DNA of 64,000 bases, taken from NCBI RefSeq assembly GCF_000025325.1, contig NC_013743.1, positions 3,596,001 to 3,660,000 of the forward strand, read 5' to 3'. A program made the position numbers and the translations under genes. Below the pieces are notes generated by a model. That model searched no databases. It worked only from the letters and a program-made list of their open reading frames with translations, and was not told where the DNA came from. Origin of the DNA: Haloterrigena turkmenica DSM 5511 (GTDB lineage: Archaea; Halobacteriota; Halobacteria; Halobacteriales; Natrialbaceae). Of this stretch, positions 49,576 to 58,408 are shown in pieces; the first letter of the stretch is position 1, and each line of letters starts with the position of its first letter.

Positions 49576-50442
49576 ATGAGCGACTCACGGGACCTATTGC
49601 CGGCGGCGACTCGCTTCGGACGGAGCGTACTGACGGTCAGCGACGAATCCGCTGTCGTTGACTTCTACCGGGACGTGATCGGGCTCTCGGTGCTCACGCG
49701 AGACGAATCGACGACGGTGCTCGGCGCCGGCGACGCGGCGCTGCTCGAGCTCCGGCATGCACCGGACGCCCGACCGCGACCGACCGACGCAACGGGACTC
49801 TTTCACAACGCCTTCCTGGTTCCCAGCCGCGAGGCGCTGGGGGATGGGCTGGCCCGCATCCGCGACCGCTGGGAGCTCACCGGCGCGTCCGACCACGGCG
49901 TCAGCGAGGCCCTCTACCTCGACGACCCCGAGGGCAACGGCGTCGAACTCTACCGGGATCGGCCCCGCTCGGAGTGGCCCCGCGACGGCGAGGGCGGCAT
50001 TCAGATCGGGTCGTGGCCCCTCGACCTCGAGTCGGTCGCGGCTGCAGGCGACGCCGATGATGGCGACGGTGAGGCCGGCGATACCGTCCCGGACGGAACG
50101 ATCCTCGGCCACGTCCACCTCGAGGTTTCGTCGCTCGAGACCGCCCGCGAGTTCTACGTCGATGCGCTCGGCTTCGACGTGAAGACGGCCACCCCGAAGG
50201 CGCTGTTCGTCGCCGCCGGCGGCTACCACCACCACCTCGGGATCAACACCTGGAACGGGCGCTCGAGTCCCGCGCCGGCCGACATTCGCGGCCTCTCGCG
50301 GTTCGATCTCGTCGTCCCCTCGAGCGAGGCGCTGGAGGGAATTCGGGAGCGACTCGAGGATGCAGGCGTGGCCGTAGACGAGCGCGGCGACGGCCTCGAG
50401 TGCCGCGATCCTGACGGGATTCGAATTCGGTTTCGAGCGTAA
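49576..50442 (+). CDS. VOC-superfamily protein, catechol 2,3-dioxygenase-like
   Basis: The 288-residue protein has two glyoxalase/dioxygenase (VOC) modules: residues about 12-130 (RSVLTVSDESAVVDFYRDVI) and about 170-288 (GHVHLEVSSLETAREFYVDA). Candidate metal ligands are a His in GHVHLEV, a His in HHHLGINTW and a Glu in LECRDPDG, all in the second module. It is like extradiol dioxygenases of the CatE type; the real substrate is unknown. An acidic linker (about 155-168) joins the modules. The promoter palindrome suggests inducible expression. Confidence 0.85.
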   Translation: MSDSRDLLPAATRFGRSVLTVSDESAVVDFYRDVIGLSVLTRDESTTVLGAGDAALLELRHAPDARPRPTDATGLFHNAFLVPSREALGDGLARIRDRWELTGASDHGVSEALYLDDPEGNGVELYRDRPRSEWPRDGEGGIQIGSWPLDLESVAAAGDADDGDGEAGDTVPDGTILGHVHLEVSSLETAREFYVDALGFDVKTATPKALFVAAGGYHHHLGINTWNGRSSPAPADIRGLSRFDLVVPSSEALEGIRERLEDAGVAVDERGDGLECRDPDGIRIRFRA

Positions 50443-50524
50443 TTGGACTCGAACGACGACAAATAATCACGTCGCTCCTCGAACGGAGCCCGCTACCGTG
50501 CGCGGAAGAACGCTCCGGTGACGC

Positions 50525-50534
50525 GACCTTTTTG
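50525..50534 (+). promoter_or_regulatory. T-rich TATA-like box of pdxT
   Basis: GACCTTTTTG ends 24 nt before the ATG at 50559. Confidence 0.35.
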
Positions 50535-50558
50535 CCGACGCCCACCCTAGCCGCGGGC

Positions 50559-51191
50559 ATGTCACTGACAGCCGGCGTCGTCGCCGTCCAGGGCGACGTC
50601 GCAGAACACGCCGCCGCCATCGAACGCGCCGCCGCGGCCCGCGACCGCGATGTCACCGTCCGCGAGATCCGCGAGTCGGGACTCGTCCCCGACTGCGACC
50701 TGCTGGCAATGCCCGGCGGCGAGTCGACGACCATCTCCCGGCTCGTCCACAGCGAGGGGATCGCCCCCGAAATTCGGGCCCACGTCGAGGCCGGCAAGCC
50801 CCTGCTGGCGACCTGCGCCGGCCTGATCGTCGCCTCGAGCGACCCGAACGACAACCGAGTCGAGGAGCTCGGACTGCTCGACGTCAGCGTCGAGCGCAAC
50901 GCCTTCGGCCGGCAGAAGGACAGCTTCGAGGCGCCGCTGGCGGTCGACGGCCTCGAGGATCCCTATCCGGCGGTGTTCATCCGCGCGCCGGCTATCGACG
51001 ACGTCGCCGGCGGGGACGCGAGAGTACTCGCCTCGTGGGACGACCGCCCGGTCGCCGTGAAACAGGGCACCGTCGTCGGCACCGCCTTCCACCCCGAACT
51101 CACCCCCGATAGTCGCATCCACGGGCTCGCGTTTTTCGAGAACGAGACGGCGACCGTGCCGGCGCTCGAGGACGCGCAGCAGGTCGATTGA
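50559..51191 (+). CDS. pdxT: Pyridoxal 5'-phosphate synthase glutaminase subunit PdxT
   Basis: The 210-residue protein is a class I glutamine amidotransferase. It has GVVAVQGDVAEHAAAIERAA at the N-terminus, MPGGESTTISRL, the nucleophile Cys86 in LLATCAGLIV, and His178/Glu180 in TAFHPELTPD, so the full catalytic triad is present. It delivers ammonia to PdxS for vitamin B6 synthesis. No pdxS lies in the window, so the subunits are encoded apart. Confidence 0.93.
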   Translation: MSLTAGVVAVQGDVAEHAAAIERAAAARDRDVTVREIRESGLVPDCDLLAMPGGESTTISRLVHSEGIAPEIRAHVEAGKPLLATCAGLIVASSDPNDNRVEELGLLDVSVERNAFGRQKDSFEAPLAVDGLEDPYPAVFIRAPAIDDVAGGDARVLASWDDRPVAVKQGTVVGTAFHPELTPDSRIHGLAFFENETATVPALEDAQQVD

Positions 51192-51252
51192 CGGACGACT
51201 CGAGTCACAGAACGAGAATCGATCCGGCAGTCAGTTAGCGATCGGACGCCAG

Positions 51253-51921
51253 TTATCGGTCGGGCGATTTCGGTACCGCTCGAAACGTACGAATGGTGTC
51301 TCGCTTGCCCGTCTGGACATCGACTTCGTCGAATCCCAGATCGGTGAAAATCGTACTCCAGTCGCGGTAGTAGAGCGGGAAGTCGTCGTTGACGTAGCTC
51401 ACATCCGCGGGTTCGGTCGATCCGGTGTGCTTGGATTCGTCGTGCTCGGTTTCGCGCTCCTCGAGCTCGCTCTCGTTTTCCACGGTGATGAGGAGGTCGT
51501 CCGTAATCCGGGCCAGTTCCTCGAAGACCCATTCGGCATCGGGATGGAGGTGCTGGAGCGTCTCGACGGAGTAGACCGCACCGAACTGGTCGTCGTCGAA
51601 CTCGCGGACGACGTCTTCGATCGCGTCGTGATAGAACTCCCCGTCGGCGGCGAGGTCGGGGTAATGCTCCTCCATGACGTCGAACGCGTCGGCGTTGAGT
51701 TCGATCCCCACAGGGGAGTCGAACCCGTGTTCGTAGAGGTGCGAGAGATGGCGGCCCGAACTGCAGCCGAGTTCCAGAATCGGCGCGGTCGGATCGACGA
51801 ATCGCTCGAGCGTCCGGAGAATCGCGTCGCTCGTCTCGTTCGGGCCGTAGTAGGCGTAGTACTCCGGTGAGTACTCGCCGGACCGCTCCGCCCACTGGCG
51901 CCGAACATCGTTAGAATCCAC
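51253..51921 (-). CDS. Class I SAM-dependent methyltransferase
   Basis: The 222-residue protein has SAM motif I as ILELGCSSGRHLSHLYEHGF (about residues 48-67), the acidic end of strand 2 in VGIELNADAFDVMEEHYPDL, and motif IV-like FGAVYSVETLQHLHPDAEWV. Methyltransferases of this type act on small molecules or lipids; the substrate is unknown. It faces pdxT tail to tail. Confidence 0.85.
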   Translation of the reverse strand: MDSNDVRRQWAERSGEYSPEYYAYYGPNETSDAILRTLERFVDPTAPILELGCSSGRHLSHLYEHGFDSPVGIELNADAFDVMEEHYPDLAADGEFYHDAIEDVVREFDDDQFGAVYSVETLQHLHPDAEWVFEELARITDDLLITVENESELEERETEHDESKHTGSTEPADVSYVNDDFPLYYRDWSTIFTDLGFDEVDVQTGKRDTIRTFRAVPKSPDR

Positions 51922-52162
51922 AGGAGCTAGCAGTTGGAGGAGACGTAAAGCCTCGTCGGGAGTCGCGTCTCGGCGACGAGACCGAAGCGACGGAGCGTGC
52001 GGCCATCGCTAGAACTGGAGATTCCACAGAAGTCTCGCGGCAGTCCGACGGATCGGACGCGATTCTCCGGATAACCGATGTCGCGTGGACAAATTATGAT
52101 CCGAACCCAGATTCAGATGATGTTCGAACAATTGATTCAACATTTTCCGGACGAATGCGGAA

Positions 52163-52171
52163 CACTTAACC
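52163..52171 (+). promoter_or_regulatory. TATA-like box of cspA
   Basis: CACTTAACC ends 26 nt before the ATG at 52198. Confidence 0.4.
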
Positions 52172-52197
52172 GTGTATTCCCTCTTCGTTTAGTCGCA

Positions 52198-52392
52198 ATG
52201 GCAAACGGTAAGGTTGACTTCTTCAACGACACAGGCGGCTACGGTTTCATCGAGACTGACGACTCCGACGACGACGTGTTCTTCCACATGGAAGACGTTG
52301 GCGGCGAGGACCTCACGGAAGGAACCGAGATCGAATTCGACATCGAACAGGCTCCCAAGGGCCCCCGCGCGACGAACGTCGTCCGCAACTAA
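52198..52392 (+). CDS. cspA: Cold shock protein
   Basis: The 64-residue protein is a single cold-shock domain: MANGKVDFFNDTGGYGFIET with RNP1-like GYGFIE, and DDDVFFHMEDV with RNP2-like VFFH. It binds single-stranded RNA or DNA and acts as an RNA chaperone. The haloarchaeal version is strongly acidic. The frame upstream to 52078 is not coding. Confidence 0.93.
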   Translation: MANGKVDFFNDTGGYGFIETDDSDDDVFFHMEDVGGEDLTEGTEIEFDIEQAPKGPRATNVVRN

Positions 52393-52619
52393 CTACGGAC
52401 TCACAGTGTCGTTGAGAAGCGGCAGCACGTGACTTCGTTTCTTCTATCCACAACGCACCGAGAGCGGCCGCTCGAGCGTTCGCCGATACCGAACTCACGA
52501 GCCGAACGGCTACCGAACGGCCTCGAGCGGAGCGCGACGCTCGCCGACAGTCGAGACGTGCTCGCGTGCATGCATTCGCGACCGGACATGTTTTCTCCCT
52601 CGCACGCGAGGGTCAGAAT

Positions 52620-53087
52620 ATGCAGGCTTCTATCGACGCGGTTCGCGTCGCGGGAACCCCGGAGGGACCGGTTCCGGTAGTGGTCCTCGCCGTCGACGGC
52701 GAGGACGACGTGGTTCCGATCTTCATCGGCTTCAACGAGGCGACGAGCATCGCTCGCGGCCTCGAGGCCGACGATATCGGCCGCCCGCTGACCCACGACC
52801 TCCTCTTGGACGTGATGGAGGAACTGGGCAGCCGAATCGATCGCGTCGTCATCAACGAGATCGAGCAGCGCGAGGACGGCCAGGGCGGGACCTACATCGC
52901 CGACCTCCACGTCCAGACGCCCCGCGGCGAGACCGTCATCGACGCCCGTCCCAGCGACTCGCTGGCGCTTGCGGCCCGGACGAACGCGTCCATCGAGGTC
53001 ACCGAGGACGTCTTCGCCGACGGTCGCGACGAGAGCGAAAAGTTCGAGCGACTCGAGGATATTCGCAACGTATCGGGTGAGATGTAG
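52620..53087 (+). CDS. Bifunctional nuclease family protein (BFN/DUF151)
   Basis: The 155-residue protein starts MQASIDAVRVAGTPEGPVPV, followed by VVPIFIGFNEATSIARGLEA, RPLTHDLLLDVMEELGSRID and TPRGETVIDARPSDSLALAA. The last is the DUF151 signature, with the conserved DARPSDS-LA motif. Family members are called bifunctional nucleases from work on a plant protein, but archaeal activity is not established. hisE begins on the next base after its stop codon, so the two are cotranscribed. Confidence 0.9.
   Translation: MQASIDAVRVAGTPEGPVPVVVLAVDGEDDVVPIFIGFNEATSIARGLEADDIGRPLTHDLLLDVMEELGSRIDRVVINEIEQREDGQGGTYIADLHVQTPRGETVIDARPSDSLALAARTNASIEVTEDVFADGRDESEKFERLEDIRNVSGEM
53075..53080 (+). promoter_or_regulatory. 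Shine-Dalgarno-like site for hisE
   Basis: GGGTGA lies 7 nt before ATG 53088, within the end of the upstream gene, suggesting coupled translation. Confidence 0.35.
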
Positions 53088-53372
53088 ATGGACGACACGC
53101 TCGAAGAGCTGTTCGCCGTGATCGAGGATCGCAAGGAAACGCTGCCCGAGGATTCCTACACCGCCTCGCTGTTCACCCACGAGAAGGGCGAGAACGCGGT
53201 GCTGGAGAAACTCGGCGAGGAGTCGACCGAACTCGTGCTCGCGGCGAAAGACGACGACCGCGAGGAGATCGCTTACGAGGCCGCCGACATCGTCTACCAC
53301 CTGCTCGTCTTGCTCTCGATGAAGGAGATGAGTCTCGAGGACCTCGAGGCCGAACTCGAGGCGCGACGGTAA
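53088..53372 (+). CDS. hisE: Phosphoribosyl-ATP pyrophosphatase
   Basis: The 94-residue protein is a stand-alone HisE of the all-alpha NTP pyrophosphatase fold: HEKGENAVLEKLGEESTELV with the metal-binding Glu residues, then DDREEIAYEAADIVYHLLVL with E-x-x-D-x-x-Y. It converts phosphoribosyl-ATP to phosphoribosyl-AMP in histidine synthesis. Other his genes are not in the window. Confidence 0.93.
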   Translation: MDDTLEELFAVIEDRKETLPEDSYTASLFTHEKGENAVLEKLGEESTELVLAAKDDDREEIAYEAADIVYHLLVLLSMKEMSLEDLEAELEARR

Positions 53373-53658
53373 GGCGGCGGAGCGTTGATTCGGCGGTGCA
53401 CTTGCTCAGATAGCAAAGGTTTTCTACGAGACACTTCGTTGTTAAATTCAGGTAATCCGATATGATGGCCGGATGGGCTGGCTCGGAGGAATCCGCGCGC
53501 TGACACGGAGGATACCTTAATGAGCCGGCAAGTCCCACCATCCTGTTGTGAAAGCAACCGGTCGGCCCGACCGTCCGCGGGCCGACCGCTTCGACGACGA
53601 ATCGATCCCGCCCTGAATCGACCGCCGACGGTACTCCAGGAACTCGAGGTGCTACGAC

Positions 53659-55959
53659 GTGCCAGATCCCCCCGACGATCCGACGGACGACGGCCCCGAC
53701 TATCGACAGCTCTCGGTCGTCGCGCTCGCGGCGCTGGCGATTGTGCTCGCCGCGTTTCTCGCCCCGGCCGGCAACGGGATCATGAGCCCCGATGCCAACG
53801 TCAATCCCGACGCCGACCCGAACGTCGACCCGAACGCGAACCCGAACGTCGATCCGGGATCGACCCCGGCCGAGCCGCAGGGCGACGGTCCCGATAGCAT
53901 CCCGGACCTCGATATCAACTGGGACGGACTGCTCGAGTGGACCGAGTTCGACTGGCTCGAGGACGAAGGCCCCGACGCCGAACCCACCGACGACGCCGAT
54001 CGCGAGATCGAGCGGGGCGACGGCGGCCTCGCTACGCCGGCGTGTACGATCTGGCTGGATCGCGAACCGACGCCGGGCAGCGAGGTGGCCGCGAGGATCC
54101 AGTACGAGGGCGAACCCGTTACCGGCGCCGACGTCTGGTACAACGACGACTACGTCGGCAAAACAGACGAGCACGGACAGGTGACGGGTACGGTTCCCTA
54201 CGTCGAGAACCTGAACGTCCGCATCGAGTCGGACGAGTATCCGGCGTGTTCGGGGACCGCGGAGACGGCGAGCGTGACGGCGTCCGCGACCGGGCTACCC
54301 GGCGCCGGTGCGGGGACGATCACGACCGCAACCGCGAGTGCGAGCGCGATGCCAACGGACTCGACAGCGAACGCGCCGGCACTCGCGAGCGCCCAGGAAG
54401 TCGACGAGGTCGACAACGGCAGCGTCGAGTACGAGGTCGAGGGAGAGGTCGAAATCACCGTGCGCGGGCCGCCGGATCCAGGCGAGTCCGTGACCGTCGA
54501 GGCGTCCATCGAGGGCGTCCCGATGGCTAACGCGAGCGTGACGATCGACGGCGAGGTGGTCGCCGAGACGGACGCGAACGGCACCGCGACCGTCGACGTC
54601 CCCGACGACGGCACCGAATCGTTCGAACTCGGCGTCGCCCGCGGCGATTTCGCCGGGACGACGACCGTCGAGGTCCGACTGCTCGAGGTGTCGCTCTCCC
54701 CCGAGGGGCTGGTGCCGATCCCCGGCAGCCCCGGCGTCCTCGAGGCGACCGTCGACGACGAGCCGGTTGCGGACGCCGAGGTGCGGATCGGCGGCGAGGC
54801 GATCGGCACAACGGATGATGACGGTCGCCTCGCCGTGGCTTTACCCGTCGATCCGACGACGGCGATCACGGTCAGCACGCCCGATCGGACCGAGACCGTG
54901 AGCCTCGCCGGCCAGTACGGCGGTATCGCGGCCGTTCTCGGCGTCGCCGTCGTCGGGCTGACCGCCGTCGCCGCTCGGACCCACGGCAGGCGCGGCGCGG
55001 CTGCCGTCCTCGGCGCGACAGCAGCGGCGCTGGTCGTCCTCACCGTCGAGGCGTTCTACGGACGAACTGCCGGGACTCTCGCACTCCTCGCCCTCGCGGC
55101 GCTGGCGCTCGCCGTCACCTACGTCCGAAGCGACCGAACGATCGTCGACGAGCGCCCATCTCCGGGCGACGCCGCGGAGGACGCCCTCGAGTGGCTCGTC
55201 GACCGACTCCTCGCGCTGGTCGCCCTCCTCGAGCGCGTCGTCGACTGGGTCCGCACGCGGCTCGCGGCCGCTCGAACGTGGGCCTCGTCGCTGCCCCGAT
55301 CCGGCAGGGCCCTGGCCGCGGCGTTCGGCGGTTGGCTGGCCGCGCTCCCGGCGCGAGCGGTGACGATCGGGCGTCGGTGGCTCGAGGCGCTTCGAGGGGT
55401 CCCGTCGGCGGTGATTGTCGGCTCCCTCGCCGCCGTTCCCGCCGTTTCCGCCGGCTACATCGTCGACGGGACGCGGGGAGCCACTGTCGTCGCGGCCGCG
55501 CTCGGCGTCGCGGCGCTGCTCTACCGAGGACGCGACGAAGACGACGACCACGAGGTGCGCGAAGACGAGGGCGACGAGGACGAACGCGTCGAACGAACGG
55601 ACACCGTGCCCGACACCGCGCCGGAGACCGACGATCGTCTCACCTTCCGCGAACTGTGGCGGGCCTTCGCCCGACGGGTCGCCCCCCGGCGGTGGCGCCA
55701 CTACACGCCCGGTGAGGTCCAGCGCGCCGCCCGCCAGCAGGGCTATCCCGCCCGGCCGGTCGACGAACTGACGACGCTGTTTCGGGAGGTCGAGTACGGC
55801 CGCCGTCCACTCTCGAGGGGTGTCCGTGATCGGGCCGACACGGCCTACGCGGCGCTCCTCGAGACGGAGTCGGACGGCGACGATAACGACGCGGACGATT
55901 CGGACGGATCGACGGCCGACGACACGACCGATCGCGACCCGGGAGGTGAGCGACCGTGA
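53659..55959 (+). CDS. DUF4129-domain membrane protein with Ig-like repeats
   Basis: The 766-residue protein starts at GTG 53659. An N-terminal membrane helix (about residues 19-40) is followed by a linker with repeated Asn/Asp-Pro units (DPNVDPNANPNVDPGS). An extracellular beta part has three CarboxypepD-like or Ig-like repeats (such as GVPMANASVTIDGEVVAETD and DDEPVADAEVRIGGEAIGTT). Several membrane helices lie at about 415-490 and 600-640. The C-terminal cytosolic DUF4129-like domain contains the TPGEVQRAARQQGYPARPVD motif. It opens a MoxR-type operon. Function unknown. Confidence 0.85.
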   Translation: MPDPPDDPTDDGPDYRQLSVVALAALAIVLAAFLAPAGNGIMSPDANVNPDADPNVDPNANPNVDPGSTPAEPQGDGPDSIPDLDINWDGLLEWTEFDWLEDEGPDAEPTDDADREIERGDGGLATPACTIWLDREPTPGSEVAARIQYEGEPVTGADVWYNDDYVGKTDEHGQVTGTVPYVENLNVRIESDEYPACSGTAETASVTASATGLPGAGAGTITTATASASAMPTDSTANAPALASAQEVDEVDNGSVEYEVEGEVEITVRGPPDPGESVTVEASIEGVPMANASVTIDGEVVAETDANGTATVDVPDDGTESFELGVARGDFAGTTTVEVRLLEVSLSPEGLVPIPGSPGVLEATVDDEPVADAEVRIGGEAIGTTDDDGRLAVALPVDPTTAITVSTPDRTETVSLAGQYGGIAAVLGVAVVGLTAVAARTHGRRGAAAVLGATAAALVVLTVEAFYGRTAGTLALLALAALALAVTYVRSDRTIVDERPSPGDAAEDALEWLVDRLLALVALLERVVDWVRTRLAAARTWASSLPRSGRALAAAFGGWLAALPARAVTIGRRWLEALRGVPSAVIVGSLAAVPAVSAGYIVDGTRGATVVAAALGVAALLYRGRDEDDDHEVREDEGDEDERVERTDTVPDTAPETDDRLTFRELWRAFARRVAPRRWRHYTPGEVQRAARQQGYPARPVDELTTLFREVEYGRRPLSRGVRDRADTAYAALLETESDGDDNDADDSDGSTADDTTDRDPGGERP
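55942..55949 (+). promoter_or_regulatory. Strong Shine-Dalgarno site of the DUF7269-like gene
   Basis: GGAGGTGA is a near-perfect match to the 16S rRNA 3' end, 6 nt before the GTG at 55956, located inside the preceding gene. Confidence 0.65.
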
Positions 55960-56819
55960 CGCGCCGCGAGTGGCTGCTCGTGGCCCTCGGACTCGCGTTC
56001 GTCGCGGCCGGCCTCCTGTTCGGTCTCGAGGCGCAGCCGGCGTGGGCGTGGACAGCGAGCGTCGCGTTCGGTGTCGTCGTACTCGCGCTCGTCGCGATCG
56101 CAGTCGGCGGCGCGAAGATCCGCGGCGCGCTCGATACGACCGCCGACGCGCCGCCCGTCTCGTGGGCGCCCGGTGACTCGTTCGCCGCGCCGACCCCCGA
56201 GCGGAGCGATCGGACCCCCGAACTCTCGAGCGACGAGTTCGCGTCGGTGATCGAACGCGCCGGCGTGCGGGCGCGCAATCGCAGCACTGTCGCGAACGGT
56301 CTGGAGGTGATTCGCCCGCCGCTCCGGGAGGCGTTAGGCGAGGCCCTCGTTGCGGGCGGGCAGTCACGAGAGGAGGTGAAAGCGGCGCTCGCGGACGGCT
56401 CGTGGACCGACGACCGACTCGCCGCGAGCGTCCTCGAGCCGTCGATCGATCCCCCGGATCAACCGCTACGCGAGCGGGTCCGGGCGTGGCTCTTCCCCGA
56501 GCGAGTCGCCCGCGAGCGCAGTCGGCAGGCGATGGGCGCCGTCGCCGAGGCCGCCGACGAGGCGCTCCCGTCGGTCCCCGGCCAGTCGGCGCCCCGGACG
56601 AGGCCCGTCCTGCAGCCGCGACTCGAGGAACTCAGGCGCGGTGCCGACGGCCGACTCCAGCGGGCCGTCGATCCGGCGGCGACCGTACGTGGACCGCGCC
56701 CGCCGCGGCCGCGGCTCGCGTCCGAAGATACCAGCAACAGCGACGGGAACGGCGCGGATCTCCCCGAGGCGGACGGGCCGGTCGGCCCGAACGAGCAACG
56801 CGAGGTGACGGACCGATGA
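55956..56819 (+). CDS. DUF7269-like membrane protein of the MoxR operon
   Basis: The 287-residue protein starts at GTG 55956, overlapping the previous stop by four bases. Two membrane helices (about residues 5-25 and 32-52) form the N-terminus. A soluble helical part follows with RTPELSSDEFASVIERAGVR, LREALGEALVAGGQSREEVK and PLRERVRAWLFPERVARERS, the last block resembling families that sit beside DUF58. The C-terminus is low-complexity. Family number from memory. Probably a subunit of the membrane complex made by this operon. Confidence 0.7.
   Translation: MTRREWLLVALGLAFVAAGLLFGLEAQPAWAWTASVAFGVVVLALVAIAVGGAKIRGALDTTADAPPVSWAPGDSFAAPTPERSDRTPELSSDEFASVIERAGVRARNRSTVANGLEVIRPPLREALGEALVAGGQSREEVKAALADGSWTDDRLAASVLEPSIDPPDQPLRERVRAWLFPERVARERSRQAMGAVAEAADEALPSVPGQSAPRTRPVLQPRLEELRRGADGRLQRAVDPAATVRGPRPPRPRLASEDTSNSDGNGADLPEADGPVGPNEQREVTDR
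56802..56809 (+). promoter_or_regulatory. Shine-Dalgarno site of the DUF58 gene
   Basis: GAGGTGAC lies 6 nt before the ATG at 56816, inside the preceding gene. Confidence 0.6.
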
Positions 56820-58408
56820 GCAGACGGCTGCGCTGGCGCGGCGCGATCGCGGCGACGGTCGTGCTCGTCCTCGCCGGCCTGCTCGACGCCAGTCCCGTCC
56901 TGTTGCTCAGTGCGATCGTCCCGCTCGTCTACGTGGCCTACGGCTCGCTGTCGACCGTCTCCGTGCCCGAGGGACTCGCGGCGACCCGCGAAATCTCGCC
57001 GACGCCGGCGGCGCCCGGCCGACCGGTCACCGTGACGCTGACGGTGCGAAACGAGTCCGATCGGACGGTCACCGACTGTCGACTCGTCGACGGCGTCCCC
57101 GAGGAACTCGCCGTCCTCGAGGGATCGCCGCGGGCCGGCGTGACCCTCGAGCCCGGCGAGGAACGCCGCATCGAGTACTTGGTCGTCGCCAGACGCGGCG
57201 AGTACAAGTTCGACGCCCCGGAGTGTCGCGTTCGCGGACTCGGCGCGAGCGCGGTCGCGACGACGCGGCTGTCGACCACGGGCGCGGAACGGCTGGTGTG
57301 TCGGCTCGACGCCGACGCGCCGCCGATCGAGGAGATCGGACGCGGCCGAATCGGACAGTTGACGACCGACCGACCCGGCGAGGGGCTCTCCTTTCACTCC
57401 GTCCGCGAGCATCGGCCGGACGATCCGGCCGATCGGATCGACTGGCGCCACTACGCGAAACGCGGGACGCTCGCGACGATCGAGTACGAGCGCCAGGTCG
57501 CGGCGACGGTCGTGCTGGTCGTCGACGCCCGCCCGTCCAACGCGGTCGTCGCGGGGCCCGGCCGCCCGACCGCCGTCGAGTTCGCGGCCTACGCGGCGAC
57601 CCGGACGCTTTCGGACCTGCTCGGACACGGCCACGACGTCGGCGTCGCCGTCGTCGGCCGCGACGGCAACGGGCCCGCCGGCCTCCACTGGATCGAGCCG
57701 GCGAACGGCCGCGAGCAGCGCACGCGCGCACTCGAGGTCATCCGCTCGGCGACTTCCTCGAAGGCCTCGAGCGGGCGGTTCTCGGAACCTTCGTCGAGGA
57801 ATCGGGACCGCGGACGACTGCCCCGACAGGTCCGTAAGGTGCGCGAACTCGCGCCAGCGGGGGCGCAGGTGGCGCTGTTCTCGCCGGTCCTCGACGATCA
57901 GTCGGTCACGGCGGTCGAGCGCTGGCGCGGGGGCGGTCTCCCCGTCGTCGTGCTCTCGCCGGACGTCGTCCCGGGCAACACCGTCAGCGGCCAGTACGCA
58001 CAGCTTCGGCGGCGGACCCGGCTGGCCCGCTGTCAGGCGCTGGGCGCCCGGACCTTCGACTGGCGCCGCGGGACGCCGCTGCCAGTCCTCATCGAACACG
58101 CCTTCACCGCCGACGCGCGGCTCTCGAGCGCCCGGCTCTCGGGCGGATCTGGCGGCGGTCGCGGCCGGAGCGGCGGCGAAACCGACAGCGAGACCGGATT
58201 CGGTGGCGAAGCCGGATCCGGGACCGGTGGCGTCGATTCGACGGCGTCGGCGACGCTCGAGTCGGAATCGGAGGCGACCGAGTCGGAGTCGACGACGGCC
58301 GAGTACACGTGGCGGTCGCCGGCCGATGGCTCCGAGGGGACCGAACGCGAGAGATCGGTCTCGACCGACGCCGACGGCGCCTCGGCGAAACGAGGAGGTG
58401 ATCGGTAG
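56816..58408 (+). CDS. DUF58 domain protein (vWA-like)
   Basis: The 530-residue protein has two membrane helices at the N-terminus, an Ig-like beta part (about residues 58-125) and the DUF58 region with RPGEGLSFHSVREHRPDDPA and DRIDWRHYAKRGTLATIEYE. The vWA-like core follows as VVLVVDARPSN; the MIDAS is degenerate (D-A-R-P-S). The C-terminal 100 residues are Ser/Gly/Glu-rich and disordered. DUF58 proteins are partners of MoxR ATPases. It overlaps the upstream gene by four bases (ATGA). Confidence 0.88.
   Translation: MSRRLRWRGAIAATVVLVLAGLLDASPVLLLSAIVPLVYVAYGSLSTVSVPEGLAATREISPTPAAPGRPVTVTLTVRNESDRTVTDCRLVDGVPEELAVLEGSPRAGVTLEPGEERRIEYLVVARRGEYKFDAPECRVRGLGASAVATTRLSTTGAERLVCRLDADAPPIEEIGRGRIGQLTTDRPGEGLSFHSVREHRPDDPADRIDWRHYAKRGTLATIEYERQVAATVVLVVDARPSNAVVAGPGRPTAVEFAAYAATRTLSDLLGHGHDVGVAVVGRDGNGPAGLHWIEPANGREQRTRALEVIRSATSSKASSGRFSEPSSRNRDRGRLPRQVRKVRELAPAGAQVALFSPVLDDQSVTAVERWRGGGLPVVVLSPDVVPGNTVSGQYAQLRRRTRLARCQALGARTFDWRRGTPLPVLIEHAFTADARLSSARLSGGSGGGRGRSGGETDSETGFGGEAGSGTGGVDSTASATLESESEATESESTTAEYTWRSPADGSEGTERERSVSTDADGASAKRGGDR
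58394..58402 (+). promoter_or_regulatory. Strong Shine-Dalgarno site of the DUF7519-like gene
   Basis: GGAGGTGAT lies 6 nt before the ATG at 58409, inside the end of the DUF58 gene. Confidence 0.65.
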